A stretch of 56,414 nucleotides of DNA from Gamarada debralockiae (GCA_002803225.1 NXFV01000936.1:1-56414); one strand, 5' to 3'; numbered from the stretch's first letter, positions 23,900-34,791 are shown. Notes: generated from the letters alone by a model not told the origin. Numbers and translations: made by a program.

Positions 23900-25664
23900 T
23901 TATTCAGCCTTTCCTGCCACGCGAATTCGTACTCCTTTCGAGTCTAGTTTCTGCATTGGTGTAAAAAAATCGTGAGCCATAGTAATGTCCTCGATGTTCG
24001 TTTCAAAGAGCTCTAACTCGAACTGTCTAAATATCCTCGCAACAATAAGATACAGTTCGGCATATGCAAGACTAGAGTCATAATTCAGCTAGCTGTACAA
24101 AATGATGGATTGAAGAGGCGGATACTTACTTCATGCCAAGGCACTGTCTGCTTCCTTTGCCAAAATTGACTAGATACTTCTGGAGTGCTCGATTATATTT
24201 CGAGTCCTTGATCCAGCGGTCTGGAAGAAAGGCAGCTGGATCAGGGAAAATGTCAGGGTTCATCAGAATAAAATAGCAGCTTTCGCTAACTGGAGTCTAT
24301 AGTATGATGAGTCAATAGAGTCATCATCAATGTTGACGCTACATCAACACTCACTCCAAATGGAATCACCCATTCTTTGTATGTTAAAAATCTCTTCAGT
24401 TGCTACTCGAGGTAGACGAGTCGTTACACCAATGGATATGCGAAGGCCTTCAGATATCACCGCAGGCTATAAGATCAGCATCATGACAAAATAGGACAGG
24501 CCGTGTGATCGCATACCAAGTATGGGAGCTGCTCTAACTGCATTACAGATATGGCAGATTGCGGTGTTGGCATGACCATCTGCAGCTCGGCTTTCAGTGT
24601 ATCTAGAACTTTCTTATTTGACGACAGTAGAAAGTAATCTGAGAAAGTGTCTGCGCAGTGGTCTCCGCTCCGGCTCCAATCAAGATCTGACCCTCGTCAC
24701 ATAACCGGTCAATGGTCTTTTCCTCAGGTGGCAGACTACTATCGCGTAGCTGATGAAAGATGCTTCTGTGAGATGCGTTTTGGGGATCCCGAATAGATTC
24801 GGTTCTATCCAGGATTGGCCCAATACGCGCTTGTACACCTGCCTTCCAATCTAGCATCAGCTTCATGCTAGGATTGATCCTCTCGATCCAACTTGATGGG
24901 AGGAAATTCATCAGCAGAAGCATCCATGGAAATTGCCTTAATAAAGCGCCACCCTCGAAAGCCTTCGAGAGACTCTTTCCATGAGAGTTTGAAGTCAGGC
25001 TCAGAAAGGTAGTCGTGATCAGCTGCGAATGAGTACCGTGAGATCACATCCATCGTCAACGCGAAATAGGCGGCGTCAGCTCGGATCACTTCTCCCGTCT
25101 TTGAAGCTCCCACGAATCTTTGGCAGAGCTTATTTACCTTCGCTTGAATAACAGGCTCCAGTCGAGCAACCGCTCTTTTGGAAAAGAATGAGTTTAGTGC
25201 TCCTCGTCGAAGGCGATGTTGATCATGGCCGACGGTGGCGAAGCTGGCTCCAGGTGCACCAGCGAGAATCACCCAGCCAGTGTATTTGTCTCGTTTATGA
25301 GTGGTAGAACCGTAGAGTTCATCATAGCATTCCGGATCATTGATATGAAGCTCATTGGGATTGATTCGGACGATAGGTCCTAACGATGCTTGTCAGGACA
25401 GAGGCCGACACAGGGATTAATGCACAGTCAAGAGAGCTACGTACCATACTTTTCATGCATTGACTGGATCTGCCACAGGAACTGTCCACGCTTGACATCG
25501 TGGTAGAACTCGTACCACAATGTTAACGCCGCCAGTTTAGGGCCCGGAAAGCGGGCAAGAGGATGGAGATACAAGCGATAGATTACAATAGCAATCCAGT
25601 AACCCGCCAAACCTATTGCCGTGACAATAAGCACAGTAGAGGCGCTAACGGAGAAGATAGCCAT
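23900..25664 (-). pseudogene. Cytochrome P450 with three single-base frame breaks
   Basis: Membrane-anchored haem monooxygenase of the accessory-metabolism kind. Exon blocks on the minus strand are 25664-25445, 25379-24517, 24466-24355, 24296-24130 and 24071-23900, with GT-AG introns. All family landmarks are present: N-terminal anchor ([20 protein letters not shown]), proline-rich [32 protein letters not shown] (helix C), IGAGAETTAQTLSQITF (helix I), EGLR (ExxR), and the haem loop FGKGSRQCLG. Three frame errors interrupt it: one extra base near 24936 (before FPWMLLLMN), one missing base near 24628 (after QITF), and one extra T in a T5 run at 24386-24390. Apart from these no stop is found, and the length would be about 510 aa. 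The breaks could be real decay or sequencing errors; as read the product would end at about residue 240. The ATG at 25664 gives the membrane anchor; an in-frame extension upstream runs through a 21-bp tandem repeat and lacks support. Confidence 0.9.
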
Positions 25665-25787
25665 GTCGCTGGCGATACACTTGGTGTCGACGGCTGACGA
25701 AGAAGTCAGCCGTACAAAGTTCCGCGAGGTGGCCTTATGGACGACCAGATGAGCGGGACTGACCTTGTCGATTCGGTTGGGCGGTGT

Positions 25788-25835
25788 GTTGGTTCGGGGC
25801 TTGCCTCTGTTGGTTCGGGGCTTGCCTCTGTTGGT
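25788..25835. repeat. 21-bp tandem duplication upstream of the P450
   Basis: Two perfect copies of a 21-bp unit beginning GTTGGTTCGGGGCTTGCCTC (25788-25808 and 25809-25829), then a partial third copy of 6 bp. It lies 124 bp upstream of the P450 start codon, inside the P450 5' region and its divergent spacer with the next gene. Confidence 0.9.
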
Positions 25836-26125
25836 AAGTTGATCAGATCTCACCACTAGGCGACTGACATCCCCGCCTTTTTAGATACACGCCACCTCCG
25901 CCCAGCTCTGCACGCCCCCAGCTCACAGTTTCCTCCTCTCTCCATATAGTCACCTCACTAACATAAAAGGATCAACATGCTCAGGAGAGACCGGCTACTC
26001 ATCAATAACCTCAAATACCTCAGTGGCATCGACAGACATTCTCACTAATTCGCCGTCCTATCTTGACCAAGGACTATTCACAAAATCGAAACTCTCAAAC
26101 CCGGTACCTACCTTGAACCTTCATA

Positions 26126-26730
26126 ATGAGCGATCAGGGCGAAACAAAAACCACTCCCACGGCATCAGGAATGGCGCCTCTAGCCCAGACTCGGGAGCAG
26201 TCGATAGCCGATTCAGTCAAGAGCAGCGCCGAGTTTCAGAAGCAATTCCCAGATATCGACGTTAAGGGAGCCCTCATTGAACCCATTATCAACTTCGTTT
26301 TCGACATGCAGGTGAGCAATAATACCTTCAACTCCCGAGTCCCCACCAGTTTCTCCAAATTTCCTCCGGTGCCTTGCGCTCTGTCTCGCCCTGAGCCTTG
26401 CCCGCTCACTCCACATAAGAAGGTTCTCTCTAATAGCCAGAACAGGAAAACATCGAGGAAACTGACCGCAAGAAATATGAAACTCTTATGGGCCAGATGT
26501 TCGAGCACATTGCTGAGCCTGCCAAAGCCGAGAAGTTCCTCTGGGAGGCGAGGGGTTGTCTTGCTGAGTACCCGGATATGCTGAAGCAGTTCGACGCTGT
26601 GTATGTCAATCGCCGGCCGGTTTCGGTTATGATTGCCCAGCTGCACGACGTTCTCTCGGTGAAGAGAGAAATGATGGCGGAGAGGGTCTCACAGGGCCTG
26701 GACGTGGCAACGAGCGGCGGCGTTGAATAA
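26126..26730 (+). CDS. Hypothetical small protein, two exons
   Basis: Exons 26126-26311 and 26437-26730 with a GT-AG intron of 125 bp give 159 aa. I do not recognise a family. The N-terminus is polar and probably disordered (MSDQGETKTTPTASG), followed by a helical region with FQKQFPDIDVKGALIEPIIN and, after the splice, KYETLMGQMFEHIAEPAKAEKF and REMMAERVSQ. No signal peptide or membrane segment. It is divergent from the P450 with 461 bp between start codons. In-frame continuity over the intron and the balanced composition argue that it is a real gene. Confidence 0.6.
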
Positions 26731-29400
26731 TGTAGTTTGAGCTGTCTTAGGATCATGCACTTTCAGCAGGGCATTTTCAAGCGGTGGGCGACTTTTCTAA
26801 ACCGCCCACTACGAAGACTAGTATGAGAACTTATGGAACTGAACAGAATCTTATCTTCTATTGTGCACACTAATAAACATCCTATCCCATTCTTTTCCTT
26901 TCTCTACGGTCGCAATATGACATATATTCAGGCTTTTTCATCGACTAAATATACCGACCTTATATATTTCCCTCTAACAGATCTCTTCCTAAGGTGTTCC
27001 CACCATGTGCATAATAGCCATCGACATCCATATCCACATCGAACTCCCTCTCCCAGTATATAATCAAGAGCACAACGGCACTCCTGTAATGGATCTATTC
27101 TCTTTACAACCTCATCTCCATTGCCGCTCTGACCGTTAAGAAACTCAGCGGGTTGATTTCCATGTGGCTGTACTTGACCGCTATGTGCTTGATAAGCTAG
27201 GAAACCACGCTGATTGAGTAATTGAATGAACTACCTGGTGGACTTACTACTTGGCGGACTTAGGAATATAGAGCAAATTCGACTAGCTTATTGATTTCTC
27301 TGTGGTGTGCCGAGTGAAACTCATGCTACCTTCAATTCCAACTTCAAACGAATGCTACTTCAGTGCTTCTGTGGAAATCAAATTAATCAATGATACTGGC
27401 GCAACTTCTCCATTTATGAACCCCTACTCCACGAGCAAGTCGACAAAATGATACGGCTTCTCCTTGCCATCTCGCAGGGCCATTCCTTCCACAACCTCCC
27501 TAGCTTTTCTGCCATGGCCGACGATTTCTCAAAGGTCTCTCAGCTATAATGGCCCAAATGACAGGCTGAGATGCTAAATAAGCACAAGCTATTATTGATA
27601 CTAAACAGAGATTACTAGACAAAGATATCGTAAAGGAAGTTCCAGTAATCTAACTCACTAGGAGTTTGGAATAGAAGGTTCTCTACTAACAGCGCCAGAA
27701 ATTCGAGCTGAATACGAGATTTGCAGACAATCACTGCGGACAAGGCAAGAGAAGTACAGTCTATTGTGATAAGCCTTTTCTTCGTTAGCAATAATTCTTC
27801 ATTCTGTGATGGAACGCTGCCTAGGTAATTATAAAACGCATTGTTCACAAAGTTATACCAGGGAACGAAGCATGGAGCTCACTTAGCTCATTTGGAAGAG
27901 ATTATGGCATATTACAGCAAGATATCCGTACCACTTCTTTTTCTTTTATCACTTATACCTCCTACAGCACATGCTTTCAGTCGACCAACGTAGGGGCGAA
28001 AATGACAGTACAACAAGCCTTATAAAATTGATACTGTATCGAGAAGGAAGAAAAGAAGGCGGTGAAGTTCGTAAAGAAGTCAAAGACAATAGATATGATG
28101 CAATTAGATTTCGTAGTTAAATTTACTTGTATATTTATCTGAATTCCTTACACCCCACTATGGAGCTCGTCATCTGCAGGGGCTCTTAAGCCTTATCGAG
28201 AGCGTTATCAATGATCGGCTATAGGTGGCGGTTCAGGCTGTAAAATGGGTGAGAACAAGCTGTTTGCGTACATAAGCAGCCTCTCTTCTCTACGGTGTTT
28301 TTGTAATAATATATATTGGTTGTTACCATATATATTGTTAATAGCTAATAATTATTGATAATTTAGCCTTGAATTAGGTTCTAATCTCTTTGAGGCCTAT
28401 TTATTAGCCCTAGTCAAGGGCCTTTGGCTTCCTTGGATATTGTCGCCCACCTAAATTAGCACTATGCTACGTAGGATCGCTTCAAAAGTCCTGACCCTTG
28501 CTAAAATAGACCTTGGTCGTCGTGGTGTCGAGGTGTTGTCGCCTAGCAACCGACTACAGGTAGCAGGTCCTGAAGGAATTCGGGTTATAGTGGAGATTAC
28601 AGGCTGAATGCCATGTAGAATAGGCCTCAAGAGCCTGAAGTTTCAGCGATCGCCGTTTCTATGCCACCTCTGTGGCTAACAGGGCTTGGAAGCCAAGAAT
28701 TGGCAAGGGCCAGGATTTTTGAACCGATCCTCCGTAGGATATCCGGAGAAGACGCGTCGTGGACAGATCAAAATAAGCAAAGACGTCTCTTTTTCCCTTC
28801 TTTTATTTTTCTTGAAGTTAGACTCCCTTCTCCTCTCAACACCTCGCGCGTACTCTCTTCTTCTCTCGATAGGTAAGACTCCCTTTCTTCTTCTCTCGAT
28901 ACCTCGCGTATACCCTTCTTCTCGAGATAAGTAACACTCCCATCTTCTTTCTTTTAATACTACTTGCTAACATATAATAGACTCCTTCCCTATAATTAAT
29001 TTTACCTTCGAATAAAGGCATATTGAGTTGGCCACTATACTGCTGGAGTAGGATTCTAAGGATAGGGAGGGAACTTAGTGAGAATTTGGGAATAGGGGTA
29101 TATTTGGTGGGAAAATGGGACAAATTGTATGTAGAGTAGCTCAATATCAAGTCTCGATTCAATTAATATTTGTGCATGTATATCAATTATTGATCTGAAT
29201 CAATATCTAATATTGATTTAGAGTGGGACATTTTGTAGTAAAAAGAGTCAATTATTAATGATTTGGTTATTGTAATTTAAAGATCAATAACAAATCAATT
29301 AATTTGACAATATATTGTGTCGAAGGGCTTGCACAACACCTCACCCAACAACCATCCTGCTTTCACGTCAAAATTTTGACACCCACGCCCACCTTCCATA
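26731..29400. other. AT-rich gene-poor region
   Basis: No supported gene in 2.7 kb. The part from about 28300 to 29330 is rich in TATA, TAAT and ATTGAT motifs, as in old decayed repeats of ascomycete genomes. A faint likeness between TGGGACAAATTGTATGTAGA (29116) and TGGGACATTTTGTAGT (29223) may be an old duplication. No long terminal repeats or terminal inverted repeats with target-site duplications were found. Confidence 0.4.
28817..28985. repeat. Degenerate tandem repeat, about 57-bp unit
   Basis: Three diverged units begin with GTTAGACTCCC (28817), GTAAGACTCCC (28873) and GTAACACTCCC (28931), at steps of 56 and 58 bp. Units 1 and 2 share a run of CTCTTCTTCTCTCGATA; unit 3 has lost most of its 3' half. 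Confidence 0.7.
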
Positions 29401-31326
29401 TCACGGTAAACTAAGGTACAGTTCCAACAGCTTCTCGAAATCCGGAGATCCTAACCCGGTAACAGCATCCCAGCCTGCGGTAGGCCCGAACGCCTCCGAC
29501 ACACCACAACCAGCGTTCCATCCCAAGGTCACATCCCTCAGCGCCGCCCGCCCACGGCCGTACAGCACAGGGTTAAGAAGCCCTACGGAGCACTTTCCCA
29601 CCGCCAATCTCGTATCGTTGATCTTGGCCATTATAGACGCGAACACGGGCGCAGAAGCCGACGTCCCAGCAATGAGCCGCAGGGCATCGTTTGACTCGGC
29701 CAGAACATAGGCGGCTATGGCCGCCACATCTGGGAATCCGCGCCCGCGGTCGTTGAAGTATCCCGCCGCGGATAGGTTCGCCAGGTGCCCCTGTAGTGGG
29801 CCATTCAGATATTCCGCCACGTCTGCGAGTGGATACAACGGCGTGTCGAAGACTTTGCTGAAGCCGCCGCCTGAGCTGGAGACAGGCTTTGGATGTTGAA
29901 GGCCGTCTCCGGAGGGAACGGCTCCCAGGTGGTCCCGGCCGTCCAGCTAGCGTTGGTGGCCATGAGCTGCGTACCCCCGAGAGCTGTGACCCGCGGGCAC
30001 GTTGCGGGAAACCCTGGGGTGAAGAAGCCGTTGGCGAGGTTGGTAAGAACTTGACCCGTAGTGGGATTGATGCAGTTGAAGCCCTGGAAGGAAGTGCCTG
30101 TGTCGCCAGAGCTGACGATGACGCTCGCGCCGCGCAGACCCAGCTTCGGGTACTTAAGGTACTGGCGCTGGAGGTAACTGTCAGAGAAGGACGCTTCGTC
30201 CCAGACATACGACACGGAAATGACGAGAGATGGCTCGTCGATACCGCAGTCTGACGCGTTGTACCCGCCTGGGTATTTTGTGTCTGGGTAGATCGGGTCA
30301 AAATTTGCATCCAACCCCGTGTCGCAGTACTGTTTATCCAATGCAGCTAGCATTGTATTTGGATCTCCCCCTAGGAACTCGTCTCCAACCTGGATATCTG
30401 TCACGGGAAGCGGATAAGCTAGCGACATAGTATATTCTAGGTCTAGGTTTGACTCCAGGTTGAATTTCCCAGGCCTCGAGCAGTTCCTGGGTATAACCAC
30501 AATCGATAGGGAGCATTTGTGGTCGACAGCCGACTAGCTCGGGTTGGTAACGCGCGAAGAAAGCATCTAGATCAGCCGCCAGCCTTGTCTGCCAGGCGAC
30601 CTGGAACGTTCCCAAGGATTTGTTCGGCTGAGAAGTTGAATTGACTACCAAGGCGGGCATGTTGTAAAGCGATCTGTAGCAGTCCGGCGTCATGAATTGG
30701 AAGCAATCGACTCTATCGCTTGTTTGTCTGGGTTTGGGCTTGAAATCTGACTTGAAGGGTGCGACTTTGGTGAGGGAAGGCAGTGAGCCCAGCTCGATAC
30801 CGGGGAGCACGACGTCGACATACTCAGAAACGTTAGGAGGCAGGCTGAGGGACTCGGAAGCCAGCTGCGCCGAGTCACCATTGTGGAATTCAAAGTACGT
30901 GGCGCCCACGAGTTGCTCTGCTTGTTCGGCTGTTGTATTGAAGAAGATACGGCCACCGTTGGCGGTGATGCGCAGACTGGAGCGGGGATTGCCCGAAGCA
31001 TTGAGCCATCTGGCCGTCTCACCGATCTGGTCGGGCGATGGAGCAAAGAAGCTGGCGACATCGTCCAGGGACAGATACTGCGCGAATCTGTCCGAGACAG
31101 GATCGAAGATGGATTGAATGGCTACCTCAGCAGCCGTGACGCCGGCCTGGGGAGCGGCTAGGCCAAAGCTCATGTGGATGATTCGATCCTCAGGAACCCT
31201 GGACCCTTTGCGCCAGCCTGTCTGCTGCCATCGGCTAGCCATACTCCGAGTATGCATATGATGGAGCTCCGCTTGGGAAAGCATGACCACCAGTTGGAGG
31301 GCGGCAATGGCTATGAGGGTTTGCAT
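29401..31326 (-). pseudogene. Sedolisin (S53) serine carboxyl protease with two single-base frame breaks
   Basis: Predicted secreted tripeptidyl-peptidase-like sedolisin, an acid protease in one exon with a span of 642 codons. Residues 1-19 are a signal peptide (MQTLIAIAALQLVVMLSQA). An activation prodomain (VPEDRIIHMSFGLAAP, TANGGRIFFNTTAEQAEQLV) leads to the catalytic domain: the Glu/Asp pair in NLESNLDLEYTMSLAYP, the VIVSSGDTG oxyanion Asp segment, the catalytic Ser in IAGTSASAPVFASI, and the calcium-site DVTLGWNAGCG with AGWDAVTGLGSPDF. Two frame errors are seen: one extra base (plus-strand A at 30471) before KFNLESN, and one missing base near 29875 before GGGFSKVFDTP. They compensate, so the total length stays divisible by three, and no other stop or key-residue loss exists. 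Either a very young pseudogene or a gene with two sequencing errors. Confidence 0.9.
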
Positions 31327-33425
31327 TTCCGTTTGTGTTGTCTGAGGTGAAGAACTTGGTGCAAAGTTGCTGAGGAGTTTGATAGGTAGAACAGCGAGTC
31401 GTGGAGCCCGACAGCGAAGAGGGGTGCGAGGAGGTTTTACGGATGAGGGTATGGGGACCAGGACGGTTACCAAACAATAATACCAGCACGAGGATATTCT
31501 GCCATCTGCTAACGTTCACTGATATTGATACGCTACTGCTAGCAGCTCTACGGTCAATGATGTCGATGTCAGATGAACATGGATATACTCTCCCAGGATC
31601 ACCGGTCACGATTCTACATCCTAGTAAAGGAGCACGAAGCTGTCGAAGCATCTCCGACCACGCCATGGCAGAAAGAAGCTGAAGTTCCGAAGAAGAAGCA
31701 ACGTTTTTGCCATGATTTTTAATCTCACGACTCACGAGATTTCCAACTTCCAAGCCAGCGAAGTTTGGCAGTTCTCGTCTACCTTCGCAAAGCGCTCGCC
31801 GTGCCATTCGACGGCATTTCATGTTAAGCAAGGAAAAATCCATGTTGACAACGTGATGATTACTTGAATGCAACCTGTTATAAATTCTAGTAACAGGCAC
31901 ACAGACTCTAGAGGTTCTCATCTACTTTCCTAAAGCGATCGCCGTGTCACTAGACGGCATTTTATGTTGAGCAAGTTAAACGCCACGTTGACGGGTCCCG
32001 ACATACGCTGTAGGGTGAAAGTCTTGGCACTGTAATACTAGTATGATACAGATTCTAGTGACAAGCCATCCGGCCCCTTGTATGAGCGCCACTTAGACGT
32101 GCAATGTAGCCGCCGCTTTCGGGACGTTCTTCCGGGCCGCATCGTTAATAACCCGGGAGTTTAGACAGTCAGCCACCAGATGCAGAGGCGCAGGATGGCT
32201 TGAAGCTGAGTCAGTTCTCAACGTCACTAGATGGGAGTATTTTATGCGAGTAGCGAGATGGCATCATGTACATGGATGGACAGGCCCCAGCTGTTTCTGT
32301 ACGACATATCCCTACCGGTAGACTGAATACCACAGAAGAATCCCAGATTTATTGTTGATCAAGTGTTGATCATTGCCCACGCTAAGTGGAATAATCCTAC
32401 CTATACGGCTGTATTGATCTTATACGAGTAGTACATAAGTAAGTGCACACCTTGCTTTGTTCTAAGTAAGATCTCAGTAAAAGCTTCCGTTTACTAATTC
32501 TTCATCACTTGAAAAGCACAATCATACGCAGAGTGGCAGTAGTGCCCGTTGTGTACAAGACATGGCGAGCACTAAGACGGGAGATTCATGGTACGGTAAG
32601 CTGTTGCATGCAGATCTGGAAAGCAAATGAAAGACCGTTGGTGGCATTGTTTATGCTGCAAGAGATGGAGCAGGGTATTCCTATCTAATTGATCGAGAGG
32701 GGAGAAACGCTGCTGTCAGGCGGCGTAGCTGGCGTTGTCTGCTACCCCGCGCAGAAACCCAGAGACGGAATCGTGAGGTCGTGCCCTGATGGAGCTTTCC
32801 ATCAGTCGGGTAGACGAGTAGAAGCCTCAAGTTAAGGTAGGGGACTATGTTCGCTGAATCCACTCCTCTGCATAATGCCCTGTGATGTAACACTGTGTTG
32901 CCCGGAATTGTAGCCAAGGTATATATATTTCTGGGTAGATAGCGTAGCAAACGACAGAAGAATGGAAGTGAAAGAAGCTACCTCGCCAGACGACTTAGAT
33001 TCACTATAATGACTGGACACATGAACTAACGCTGCCCATGTTTACTAACACTACACACTGTAACATCTTGATATCAATAACCCCATCAGACCACGAATTC
33101 AAACCGGACTAAACCTAACCTCCCCTACTCTGCCCATCGCAGAAGAATGAATTGCCTAAATTGAGGTGGCAGTTCCATTAGCCACATCGACGGGTTCAGC
33201 CACTGCCAAGCAGCCCTCAATACAAAGACCACACAGAGTCGGGACAACGCAGACCCTCCAGCAAAAGACAGCGCAAGCCAGCTATAGTTGTTTTGCAGTC
33301 AGCATCACTCAGACGTCAGGGGCTCCTTGTGACTGGAAGTGAAATAAAGTGGCTAATAGCTGTAGGCGCAACTGGGAGACAAAGCCTTACAGCGTGTCCA
33401 CCGGTCTTTCACACAAATATGTTAG
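31327..33425. other. Two-kilobase intergenic region upstream of the sedolisin
   Basis: No supported gene. Apart from the diverged duplication at 31771-31993 (given separately), frames are short, overlap on both strands and lack domains. Confidence 0.4.
31771..31993. repeat. Diverged direct duplication, about 143-bp step
   Basis: Copy 1 starts at 31771 (GTTCTCGTCTACCTTCGCAA) and copy 2 at 31914 (GTTCTCATCTACTTTCCTAA). They align over about 78 bp with mostly transition differences, through the shared core GACGGCATTT and the end GTTGAC. Similarity continues weakly afterwards (ATTCTAGTAACAGG and ATTCTAGTGACAAG). A tandem duplication upstream of the sedolisin start. Confidence 0.75.
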
Positions 33426-33572
33426 TTAACTTGAAACTCTGCGTCGGTGGGCTGCTTGACTTGCTCTCTTCTCCTCGAGATCTCTGGCCATCTTGACGAA
33501 CTCTGGGCTGGGGACGGTCGTGGCACAGACGACAGTGGCCAGAGCAACTGCGAGAATGGGAGTGAAATGCAT
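33426..33572 (-). CDS. Candidate tiny secreted peptide precursor
   Basis: A 48-aa ORF with ATG at 33572. The N-terminus MHFTPILAVALATVVCA is a plausible signal peptide. The rest is short and charged, with a Lys-Arg pair at residues 35-36 (DLEEKR) that would suit Kex2 cleavage, and a tail ASQAAHRRRVSS. A GT-AG intron starting at the GTTTCAAG just before the stop, with a CTAAC branch-like site, could extend the protein by about ten residues; I cannot decide. A MITE begins 193 bp upstream of the start codon. No family recognised; could be chance. Confidence 0.3.
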   Translation of the reverse strand: MHFTPILAVALATVVCATTVPSPEFVKMARDLEEKRASQAAHRRRVSS

Positions 33573-33764
33573 GTTGGCTGAGAGTAGGTAGGATTTGGTA
33601 ACTTTGGTTACTTTTGACTTTGCAGAGTGAAGACAGAGAGAAGGCTGGATTGCAGATGCTGCTGAATCGAAGATGATACGCTGTGTAGGTCGGGTCTCGA
33701 TCTGCCTTATGTATCTTCGGGTGCCAAACCATGGTCCACATTGCCACATTGCGTTCTGTTAGTA

Positions 33765-34241
33765 CAGTAAGAGTCACGAAGTTGAGCCACTTGCCCTTTT
33801 TACACCAAAACTTAGCAAGAACACTTAAAGTTTTAGCAATACTAGCAACATTTACTATAAAATCTGTAGCATAGAAGATTTTAATTCGATCAATTCACGA
33901 AACACTGCGTACTCATATTTAGCGTACCCTTTATTATAATCGTATAGTTGGAGCGTAAGTTAGGAGCTTGAGCGAAAATCGTGATTTTGCACCAAAATAC
34001 GCGAAAATTCCTTGTCAAAAATCAAGGTCGTGATAAAATTAATTATTTAGTATACAGAACGTTAATTAAAACACTATTCTTTTAAAAAAAATATAATTGA
34101 ATAAGTTCTAATTAAGCTATTTTTAAGAGGTCTTTAATTGTATAAGCTTAAGGCTAAAGTTATAAGCTCTTTAAAAGTGGGCAAAATCGTTATTTTTAGT
34201 GGGGTTTTTGCAAAGTGGCTCAAACTTAGTGACACTTACTG
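33765..34241. mobile_element. Tc1/mariner-like MITE, 477 bp
   Basis: Non-coding AT-rich element with terminal inverted repeats of about 32 bp: left CAGTAAGAGTCACGAAGTTG and right, reverse complemented, CAGTAAGTGTCACTAAGTTT, both continuing into GAGCCACTT. The two ends differ by two substitutions and two single-T indels. TA dinucleotides flank both ends directly (33763-33764 and 34242-34243), the target site of Tc1/mariner/pogo transposases. No transposase reading frame lies inside, so it would depend on an enzyme from elsewhere. Confidence 0.85.
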
Positions 34242-34454
34242 TATCCATAGGTAGGTTTATCGACTCTCGACTCGACTCCCGGACCCGGCACACACGAGTT
34301 GGATTTGGACAAGGTATCTAGGAGCGAGGTAGCAGATGATACGAGCTACGCCAGCTGACAGCAGCGTTCCTCCCCTCTCGATGTGAATATGACGGTCAGC
34401 TGCATTAGCTGGGAGCAAAGGTTCTCACATTTTGATGTCAAATGCATAAGCTAA

Positions 34455-34788
34455 GGCCCTGTTTGGCTGCTAGTCCGGTCAGATTATAACAATAATCTCA
34501 TTTCATATTATCGTAGCCAAACGCGCAGGCAAATTTCAATAATCTAGATTATTATTTCAATAAGCTACCATACAAAAATCCCAACGCTGGTCCATCGGGA
34601 TTATTAACAAAAATAATCCAAATTGAGGCTTAACGTCGTGATCAAAACTTAGCGCGTTTGAACTTGTGTAGTGGTTCTTATATAATGGTTATACAAGAAT
34701 AATCTGAGCGATAATCCAGTATCTCGATTTACAATAGGAATAATCTGTAGAATAATATGGATTGAGATTATCACAGCCAAACAGGGCC
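34455..34788. mobile_element. PIF/Harbinger-like (Tourist-type) MITE, 334 bp
   Basis: A perfect 15-bp terminal inverted repeat, GGCCCTGTTTGGCTG, begins at 34455 and ends (reverse complement) at 34788. It is flanked by TAA on both sides (34452-34454 and 34789-34791), the 3-bp target duplication typical of PIF/Harbinger. The interior is AT-rich and carries many AATAATC/GATTATT motifs in both orientations, plus an inner copy of the GCCAAAC end motif near 34518. No coding capacity. It lies 213 bp from the Tc1/mariner-like element. Confidence 0.88.
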
Positions 34789-34791
34789 TAA

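Noticed and set aside
24355..24466. An extra intron explaining the third P450 frame change
   Set aside because: The sequence on both sides of the T run matches adjacent family residues, so no room for an intron is left.
26731..29400. LTR retrotransposon in the AT-rich region
   Set aside because: No paired long repeats, no reverse transcriptase or integrase motifs in any frame.
30420..30490. An intron explaining the sedolisin frame change
   Set aside because: Conserved text on both sides is contiguous and removing one base restores it exactly; no fitting GT-AG pair of normal length exists.
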